Source: Baffinella frigidus
Lineage: Eukaryota > Cryptophyceae > Cryptomonadales > Baffinellaceae
Assembly: GCA_026770585.1 (NCBI GenBank)
Contig: MU646601.1
Location: forward strand, 216,139-227,082
DNA: 10,944 nt
Direction: 5' to 3'
Part shown: positions 7,065 through 10,944 of the stretch, piece by piece
Layout: each line of letters begins with the position of its first letter
Numbering within the stretch: the first letter of the stretch is position 1
Program-made: the position numbers and the translations under genes
The notes under the pieces: generated by a model
What the model saw: the letters and a program-made list of their open reading frames with translations, nothing else
What the model was told of the DNA's origin: nothing
Database searches by the model: none

Positions 7065-7090
7065 AGAAATAGTCGAATTCGACTATTTCT
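7065..7090. repeat. perfect 26-bp palindrome
   Basis: The sequence AGAAATAGTCGAA is followed directly by its reverse complement TTCGACTATTTCT. It lies between the foldback element and the exon 6 tail copy. It may be the core of a small foldback element; no function is assigned. Confidence 0.75.
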
Positions 7091-7179
7091 TAAGTTCATA
7101 AGTGGACATTCTTCCCACAGAAAAACCGAAATTTCGGAAAGTTGTTACAAATTCCGTGTGAACTGGCTTGTTTTCCCAG

Positions 7180-7260
7180 GTCAGCCCTGCACTCTTGCGT
7201 GGTGCGAGAGAGAGGGGCTGCCAGTCTGTCACGTCTGCTTCTGCTCGAGAGAGAGAGAGC

Positions 7261-7294
<34 letters not shown>

Positions 7295-7330
7295 GAGATA
7301 GTGTGTGGTCAGCCCTACACCCTTGCGTGG
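7180..7330. repeat. exon 6 tail duplication around a GA microsatellite
   Basis: GTCAGCCCTGCACTCTTGCG (about 7180-7199) repeats GTCAGCCCTACACCCTTGCG at 7309-7328, where it forms the end and donor of exon 6. Between them, 7246-7300 is (GA)n with some GACA. Confidence 0.75.
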
Positions 7331-7400
7331 AAAGAGGTGGCGCGGGGTAGCACCGCGTCGCGAAGAGAGGTGTTCGTCAGGTGAAGTTCCACGATCACCC
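7321..7400 (-). CDS. exon 6: VIVELHLTNTSLRD segment
   Basis: The acceptor is GGCGGGCAG and the donor is AGG|GTGTAG. Phase is 1 in and 0 out: two bases complete a glycine, then 26 codons. It encodes VIVELHLTNTSLRD, then AVLPRATSFHAR. It is the counterpart of the first half of exon 1 (VKLSVTNIRN). An NTS sequon is present. The tail of this exon with its donor region is duplicated at about 7180-7204, on the far side of a GA microsatellite. Confidence 0.62.
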
Positions 7401-7413
7401 CTGCCCGCCCAGG

Positions 7414-7538
7414 TTGAGGGTTTAGGGTTTAGGGTTTGGGGTTTGGGGTTTGGGGTTTGGGGTTTGGGGTTTGGGGTTTGTGGTTTGTAGTTTGGGGTTT
7501 GACGTTTGGGGTTCAGGGTTTAGGGTTTCAGGGTGCAC
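7414..7538. repeat. telomere-like array of intron 5
   Basis: Two TTTAGGG units, then about seven TTTGGGG units (7435-7480), then mixed units to 7538, where the donor of the small exon 5 copy begins. G-rich on +. Confidence 0.9.
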
Positions 7539-7578
7539 CAGTAGGGACATCGGAGGTGCCGTTGAGTTTAATACTCAG
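7539..7578 (-). CDS. possible alternative or relic copy of exon 5 (LSIKLNGTSDVPT)
   Basis: The copy is preceded by a pyrimidine-rich tract and CCAAG, and followed by G|GTGCACCC, where the telomere-like array begins at once. Phase is 0 in and 1 out, with 13 codons encoding LSIKLNGTSDVPT. Because its phases equal those of exon 5, it cannot be spliced together with exon 5 but could replace it. It could equally be a decayed duplicate whose 5' two-thirds are lost. Confidence 0.4.
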
Positions 7579-7651
7579 CTTGGCATAAAAGCGCGTCAGG
7601 GAGAAAACCCAAAAGGGGCGCACCGGGTGGGACTCAGGTGTAGGGACGCAC

Positions 7652-7763
7652 CTGGGGGAACGTCGGACGTGCCGTTCCATCGGACCGCGCGCACGGCGGT
7701 GCTCGAGAACCCGGGCGTCAGAGTCAGGTTGTACCGCGCATCTGGAACCCCGTCGTAGGATAC
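7652..7763 (-). CDS. exon 5: YNLTLTPGF ... WNGTSDVPP segment
   Basis: The acceptor is GGGAGAGCAG and the donor CAG|GTGCGT is close to consensus. Phase is 0 in and 1 out, with 37 codons plus one base. It encodes VSYDGVPDARYNLTLTPGF, then SSTAVRAVRWNGTSDVPP. Two N-glycosylation sequons are visible (NLT and NGT), which fits an extracellular product. A shortened paralogous exon with the same NGTSDVP ending sits at 7539-7578. Confidence 0.68.
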
Positions 7764-7810
7764 CTGCTCTCCCCAGTGATACCATCAGTTGCTTTACAGG
7801 AATGGCGTCT

Positions 7811-7839
7811 CTCTCTCGCTGTCGCTGTCGCTGTCGCTT

Positions 7840-7886
<47 letters not shown>

Positions 7887-7932
7887 CTCTCTCTCTCTCC
7901 CTCTCTCTCTCGCGCGCTCTCTCTCTCTCGCT
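7811..7932. repeat. CT microsatellite in intron 4
   Basis: Nearly pure (CT)n with GCTGTC and CGCT interruptions. It is complementary to the (GA)n tract at 7246-7300. The rest of intron 4 (7933-8265) shows no gene or clear structure. Confidence 0.95.
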
Positions 7933-8265
7933 GGAGGTTGCTTTACAGTTAAGACTCTCTCGCAGCATCAGGGCATGTCCACACGGTGGGCTTCGAGGGT
8001 TTCGTTGGGCCTGGATTCCAGGGGGGTACGTGACCAAATTGCAGGTGGTGGGACTAGGATCTGGCAGGTCGGGGGATGCGACACGAGAAGAGAAGATGCT
8101 CAAGAGGGTCACCTACCCACAGGCAGGTATCACCAAGGTAACAACGCAACCATACATCACCAGAGCGTTTATTCTCCTGTTTTGCGGTACAAATCCCGTC
8201 AACGTTTTGCGAGAAAACGATCAGGCAACGCTACTGAGGCAGAGCTAGAAGAGGGTTCCGGATGA

Positions 8266-8377
8266 TCTGGGGATGCTACCCCGTGTAGGATGACCGGAGT
8301 GACTTTACACAGTCACGTTCACTGAGGAGACTGTGTAAAGTCACTCCGGTGATCCTACACGGGGTAGTATCCCCAGA
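8266..8377. mobile_element. near-perfect hairpin, 49-bp arms
   Basis: Arm 8266-8314 starts TCTGGGGATGCTACCCCGTG and arm 8329-8377 ends GGGGTAGTATCCCCAGA. They match at 47 of 49 positions around a 14-nt loop (8315-8328). The right end plus flank (CCCCAGACATGAAGGG) resembles CCCCAGATCATGAAGGG near 1957-1973. It looks like a very young foldback MITE or a precursor-RNA-like hairpin within intron 4. Confidence 0.7.
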
Positions 8378-8399
8378 CATGAAGGGTTCAGGATGAGAC

Positions 8400-8507
8400 C
8401 GAGAGCGCCGTCGTTCCCCCGACGTTGAAAGTGTAGGCGTTCGGGAACCCGATCTGGATAACCGCGTCCGAGGGGAGCACTGAGTCTGTCGAGTACCGGA
8501 TTGACAC
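8400..8507 (-). CDS. exon 4: VSIRYSTDSVLPSDAVIQIG segment
   Basis: The acceptor is CCCTGAACCAG and the donor is TCG|GTCTCA. Phase is 0 in and 0 out, with 36 codons. It encodes VSIRYSTDSVLPSDAVIQIG, then FPNAYTFNV and GGTTALS. The alternating hydrophobic pattern and the 'LPSD..I.I.FP' motif look like a beta-sandwich strand pair of a kind I associate with large algal surface proteins, but I cannot give a family name. The acceptor lies in a short CCCTAA-like stretch (8508-8535). Confidence 0.68.
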
Positions 8508-8633
8508 CTGGTTCAGGGTTGGCGGTTTAGGGTTAAGAGCGCAGTCGCGCACAAAAACCACGGTTTGATCGAAACTTGCAGTCGCGCAACCGCTTTGGAA
8601 AGCCAAAGTCACTTTGCGCTCCAAGGTCCTACT

Positions 8634-8777
8634 CCGGGGACATGTTTTTTTTTTAAAAATGGACCCCTATGTGTTCATGGGAGTTGAGACGAAGGCTAAA
8701 GGTCCCTAACTAAATTTAATTAGGGCCAGAATCCGGTTCGCTAGGCCATTTTCTTTTACATTAAACATGTTCTCGGG
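8634..8777. mobile_element. imperfect foldback element, about 140 bp
   Basis: CCGGGGACATGTT followed by T/A-rich sequence and ATGG (8634-8662) pairs imperfectly with CCATTTT...AACATGTTCTCGGG (8746-8777). A near-palindrome CCCTAACTAAATTTAATTAGGG (8705-8726) lies in the middle. A small hairpin CTCGGGTG AGT CCACCCGAG overlaps the right edge. Confidence 0.5.
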
Positions 8778-8909
8778 TGAGTCCACCCGAGGCCAGACAG
8801 GGTCCTATCTCCAAGTGTGCAGTAGTGCCACGCCCTAGGCTTGTCGGGTATGCCGACGATTCTTAAGTGGACATGCTGGGTGGTACACATGGGGGCAGGG
8901 GGGGGGTAC

Positions 8910-8959
8910 ATAGCCGACGGCGCCGGGAGTGGAGGACTCAGGGAAGGCGTCCGCGTCCC
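8910..8959 (-). CDS. exon 3: short DADAFPESSTPGAVGY exon
   Basis: The acceptor CTTAACCAG comes straight out of a telomere-like array, and the donor is TAT|GTACCCC. Phase is 1 in and 0 out: two nucleotides complete a glycine, then 16 codons follow. It fits between exons 2 and 4 in both frame and sense, linking the PFPV end of exon 2 to the VSIRYSTDS start of exon 4. At 50 nt it is the shortest exon accepted here, and it rests mainly on phase and junction continuity. Confidence 0.5.
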
Positions 8960-9329
8960 CTGGTTAAGGGTGTGGGGTTTGGGGTTTATTTATGGTTTGG
9001 GGTTTAGGGGTTCGGGTTTCGGGTTTCGCGGTTAGGGTGTGGGGTTTAGGGTTTCGGGTTTATGGTTTAGGGTTTAAGGTTTATGGTTTATGGTTTAGGG
9101 TTTAGGGTGTGGGGTTTAGGGTTTAGGGTTTGGGGTTTAGGGTTTCGGGTTTCGGGTTCAGGGTCTCGGGTTCAGGGTTTAGGGTTGGGGGTTTAGGGTT
9201 TGGGGCTTGGGGTTTGGGGTTTGGGGTTTGGGGTTTGGGGTTTGGGGTTTGGGGTTTGGGGTTTGGGGTTGAGGGTCTTCAGGGTTTAGGATTTAGGGTT
9301 TAGGGGTTAGGGTTCAGGGGTTGGGATTT
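8960..9329. repeat. telomere-like array filling intron 2
   Basis: Intron 2 (8960-9331) is almost wholly array: mixed TTTAGGG, TGTGGGG, TTTCGGG and TTTATGG units, then a pure TTTGGGG block (about 9198-9268) and mixed units to the exon 2 donor. G-rich on +. Between this array and the foldback element, 8778-8909 shows only a TTAAGTGGACATGCTGGGT match to the exon 1 intron repeats. Confidence 0.92.
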
Positions 9330-9331
9330 AC

Positions 9332-9403
9332 CGACGGGGAAAGGCGCGATGACGTTTGTCGAGATCGAGACGCCTGGCGCGTCGTATGTCTCCACGAATG
9401 CGC
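9332..9403 (-). CDS. exon 2: AFVETYDAPGVSIS segment
   Basis: This exon has textbook splice signals: TTTTCTTACAG before it and G|GTAAATCCC after it. Phase is 1 in and 1 out, with 23 complete codons and a glycine codon split at each end. It encodes AFVETYDAPGVSIS followed by TNVIAPFPV. It continues the module begun in exon 1 and resembles the TPDGATIARGFIPSTAI part of exon 7. Four partial copies of its acceptor and first codons lie just upstream in the same intron (9497-9999), and only this copy is full length. Confidence 0.72.
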
Positions 9404-9439
9404 CTGTAAGAAAACGTGATAAGAAAACGTTGTTAAACT

Positions 9440-9977
9440 CTGAACCGTCAACCGTCAACCGACAACCGTCAACCGTCAATCGACAACCGTAAACCGAAGG
9501 TCTCGACGAATGCGCCTGTAACGCGAATGTTCTGTTACAACCTAAATTGTAAACCGTCAACCGCCAACCGTCAACCGTCAACCGTCAACCCTGAACCGTA
9601 CACCGGTGTGTCTCTGCAGAGAGGTGGTTGCGGCGTTGGGGGTGAGGGTTGAGATGTTGCCACGCCCGTATCCCCCCCCTGGATGCGTGAGAGATAATAT
9701 TTGACTCAAAGAGAGAAATTCAGGGCCTGCGACCGGGTGCGTGACAGGACGAAATGTACCCTGAACCGTACACCGGTATGTCTCGACGAATGCGCCTGTA
9801 ACGCGAATGTTCTGTTAAACCCTAGATTGTCAACCGCGAACCGTCAACCGTCAACCCTGAACCGTAAACCGAAGGTCTCGACAAATACGCCTGTAAGAAC
9901 ACGTTATGTTAAACCGTCAACCGTCAACCGTCAACCGTCAACCGTCAACCGTCAACTGTCAACCGTCAACCGTAAAC
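9440..9977. repeat. CCGTCAA heptamer blocks in intron 1
   Basis: Blocks of CCGTCAA, with some CCGACAA and CCCTGAA, lie at 9446-9493, 9552-9600, 9829-9872 and 9913-9977, each next to an exon 2 head copy. The reverse complement TTGACGG is a one-base variant of TTGAGGG, so it may derive from the same heptamer family, but in the opposite orientation. Confidence 0.85.
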
Positions 9978-9999
9978 CTGTATGCCTCGACGAATGCTC
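9497..9999 (-). pseudogene. four copies of the exon 2 acceptor and first codons
   Basis: At 9497-9515, 9779-9795, 9873-9890 and 9979-9999 the minus strand shows TTACAG (or CTTTACAG) followed by GCGCATTCGTCGAGAC-like sequence, encoding AFVET or a variant (VFVET, AFVEA). Each is followed directly by CCGTCAA-type heptamers or GTAAACC, so no copy extends past about 20 nt of exon. Confidence 0.68.
9630..9678 (-). pseudogene. decayed copy of exon 7 head
   Basis: After the acceptor CGCATCCAG the sequence reads GGDTGV, and then in a shifted frame NISTLTPN, so bases were lost relative to exon 7. The copy and its upstream flank (to about 9755) match 6300-6425, both containing GAGAGATAATATTTGACTCA and GCCTGCGACCGGG. 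Confidence 0.6.
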
Positions 10000-10226
10000 C
10001 TGTAAAGCGACTGTTCATTTACGGAGCGGAGAACAGAGGAGAAGACCCTTTCTACTCTCCTACCATAGCTACGAATGACTACTCAGTGGACCTCGGAGGT
10101 GGCTCACTCTCAAAGTGCTTCCAACCCCTCGAGGAGCTACAGGGGGGGCTTGGAGAGGAAGCCGGGCCCACCAACATGCTTCGTCCAAACAGACTGAGAC
10201 ATAGCTCGGACGTGAGGTCACGGGAC

Positions 10227-10425
10227 CTGAGGGGAGCTGTGTGGAACCGATCTCACCGCGTCCCTTCATAGATTCTATCTCAGATTTCAGCGGCGCTTGG
10301 AGCCATTCTGTACATTTAGAAGCTTTAAAACTCTTCGATTTGTACCATAAATCGTTTAGATGGACAGTTTCTGAGATAGAATCTATGGAGGGACCTGATT
10401 AAATCAAGGTTCCGGAGGTCTCTGC
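10227..10425 (-). pseudogene. two decayed copies of the exon 1 tail
   Basis: At 10395-10425 the copy reads AETSGTLI and then hits TAA, but it keeps the GTGAG acceptor edge and CAG|GTCC donor. At 10227-10251 only the two ends remain (GTGAG and CTCCCCTCAG|GTCC). They are part of a tandem series with 10583-10628 and 10705-10750, sharing intron sequence such as TCAGTCT.TTTGG and ACAAATTCGT.AACTTT. The 133-bp foldback element at 10261-10393 sits between them. Confidence 0.55.
10261..10393. mobile_element. MITE-like element with 24-bp terminal inverted repeats
   Basis: TCCCTTCATAGATTCTATCT at 10261 and its arm to 10284 match the reverse complement of 10370-10393 at 23 of 24 positions. The 85-bp interior is AT-rich and contains CGATTT..ACCAT.AAATCG. 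No clear target-site duplication; no coding capacity. It is inserted within the series of exon 1 tail copies. Confidence 0.72.
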
Positions 10426-10582
10426 CTCACTCGGGTTGACCGACTATCCTCAAGTTGCCATGCTAGGTTCGCGTTACAAATTCGTGAACTTTGCAGCGGA
10501 AAAGAGCATGGTCTCACCAATTTGGTGGGACCAAATAGACTGAGACAGACCTAGAGCTCATCATTCCCCTGAGGTAATGGAC

Positions 10583-10628
10583 CTGCGCGGAGCTGGGAGG
10601 ACACGAGGAATGTTCCGGAGATTTCGGC
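10583..10628 (-). CDS. second copy of exon 1 tail (AEISGTFLVSSQLRA), possible exon
   Basis: The copy is bounded by TTAGTGAG before and CAG|GTCC after; phase is 0 in and 1 out, with 15 codons and no stop. It reads AEISGTFLVSSQLRA against AQVSGTFLVSTQLRS in exon 1. Because its phases fit exon 2, it could be used with the shorter form of exon 1 or simply be a duplicate. Two more degraded copies lie at 10395-10425 (in-frame stop) and 10227-10251 (internal deletion). Confidence 0.4.
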
Positions 10629-10704
10629 CTCACTAACCGACTATTCTAAAGTTGACATGCTGGGTTTCCGGCACAAATTCGTCAACTTTCGAGCGGAAAA
10701 GGAC

Positions 10705-10810
10705 CTGAGCGGAGCTGAGTGGACACGAGGAACGTTCCAGAGACTTGGGCCGTGGCTGTCCCCACGGGCCGCGCCACCATGTTCCGGATGTTGGTCACGC
10801 TCAGTTTCAC
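10705..10810 (-). CDS. exon 1 of visible set: beta-module strand with VTNIRN and SGTFLVST
   Basis: The acceptor CCCTAACCCAG lies inside a telomere-like tract, and the donor is CAG|GTCC. Phase is 0 in and 1 out, with 35 codons. It encodes VKLSVTNIRN, then a linker, then SGTFLVSTQLRS. Exon 6 (VELHLTNTSLRD) followed by exon 7 (TGVYNISTLTP) has the same pattern, so this is one copy of an internally repeated module. An alternative donor CAA|GTCTCT at 10744 would shorten it to 22 codons and allow joining to the neighbouring copy at 10583-10628. The module is not recognised as a named domain. Confidence 0.62.
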
Positions 10811-10944
10811 CTGGGTTAGGGTTTGGGATTTAGGATTCAGGGTGCACATGACCTCTCCCGACGCACCTAGAGGTGTTCCCGCGCCCTGCGCGCGTGTTTG
10901 GGTGAGAGAGCGAGAGACAGAGAGACAACGAGAGAGAGGGAGGG
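10811..10944. repeat. intron upstream of exon 1: short heptamer stretch and GA-rich end
   Basis: 10813-10842 holds GGGTTAGGGTTTGGGATTTA-type units that form the exon 1 acceptor on the minus strand. 10902-10944 is GA-rich (GAGAGAGCGAGAGACAGAGA and on). A candidate 19-nt microexon lies between them (see findings). Confidence 0.7.

Larger units (their letters stand above)
185..10810 (-). other. partial split gene: multi-domain FN3-containing, probably cell-surface protein (13 exons visible)
   Basis: The exons, in transcript order, are 10810-10705, 9403-9332, 8959-8910, 8507-8400, 7763-7652, 7400-7321, 6215-6099, 5702-5617, 4369-4249, 3613-3547, 2719-2641, 1302-1230 and 263-185. Phases (in/out) are 0/1, 1/1, 1/0, 0/0, 0/1, 1/0, 0/0, 0/2, 2/0, 0/1, 1/2, 2/0 and 0/1, so every junction keeps one frame, and no exon contains a stop. 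The joined product is about 380 residues of an interior segment: an upstream beta-rich repeat module, then two FN3 domains. No start codon, signal peptide, membrane segment or gene end is inside the window. FN3 assignment rests on motif order; the upstream module is not assigned to a named family. FN3 tandems usually mediate protein or carbohydrate binding outside the cell, so an adhesion or matrix role is inferred, not shown. Many decayed exon copies nearby mean that some exon choices could be wrong. Confidence 0.72.

Noticed and set aside
7789-8265. 158-residue + strand frame rich in Leu-Ser, and the 194-residue minus frame 7528-8112 rich in Arg-Glu
   Set aside because: Both are driven by the CT microsatellite. 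The minus frame merges true exon 5 sequence in another frame with intron sequence.
9701-10271. Two overlapping + strand frames with NRQPSTVNRQPSTVN repeats
   Set aside because: Produced by CCGTCAA heptamers; the non-repeat ends show no domain and overlap each other.

Overview
The window looks like nuclear DNA of a eukaryote, most likely a unicellular alga. It is packed with plant/green-algal-type telomere heptamers (TTTAGGG and relatives). It has no bacterial-style operons, and its coding sequence is confined to short exon-sized pieces with clear splice signals. From memory only, repeat-rich loci of this style recall prasinophyte green algae such as Cymbomonas or Pyramimonas; the sequence does not prove that.

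The main reading is one partial, split gene on the minus strand covering almost the whole window (about 10810 down to 185). I can assemble 13 short exons (50-121 nt) by eye. Each has an AG acceptor, each has a GT (11) or GC (2) donor, none has an internal stop, and all 12 junctions are phase-compatible. They encode about 380 residues of an interior segment; both gene ends lie outside the window. The N-terminal part (10810-6099) is an unnamed beta-rich, probably extracellular repeat module, with signatures such as VTNIRN, SGTFLVST, LPSDAVIQIGFP and STLTPDGATI. The C-terminal part (5702-185) is two consecutive fibronectin type III (FN3) domains, with LSW/ASW, GGS..TGYSVTV, EGVYYYIRIRASN and TPGLYYARVFA. 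A cell-surface or matrix protein is the simplest inference.

Layout on the + strand: 1-107 is a 19-bp tandem repeat; 185-263 and 1230-1302 are the last two exons of FN3-2, separated by a telomere-like array; 1303-2640 is an intron with arrays and an inverted repeat pair; 2641-2719 is the first exon of FN3-2; 2720-3546 is an intron with a 327-bp duplication; 3547-3613, 4249-4369 and 5617-5702 are FN3-1; 6099-6215, 7321-7400, 7652-7763, 8400-8507, 8910-8959, 9332-9403 and 10705-10810 are the upstream module.

The introns (251-1338 nt) hold (i) telomere-like heptamer arrays, nearly all with the C-rich strand as the sense strand and often touching splice sites; (ii) several foldback (MITE-like) elements; (iii) GA/CT, GTTGTACAGT-type and CCGTCAA repeats; and (iv) many partial copies of the neighbouring exons, often still carrying an acceptor or donor. 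Most of the longer open frames here are translations of these repeats and are not genes.
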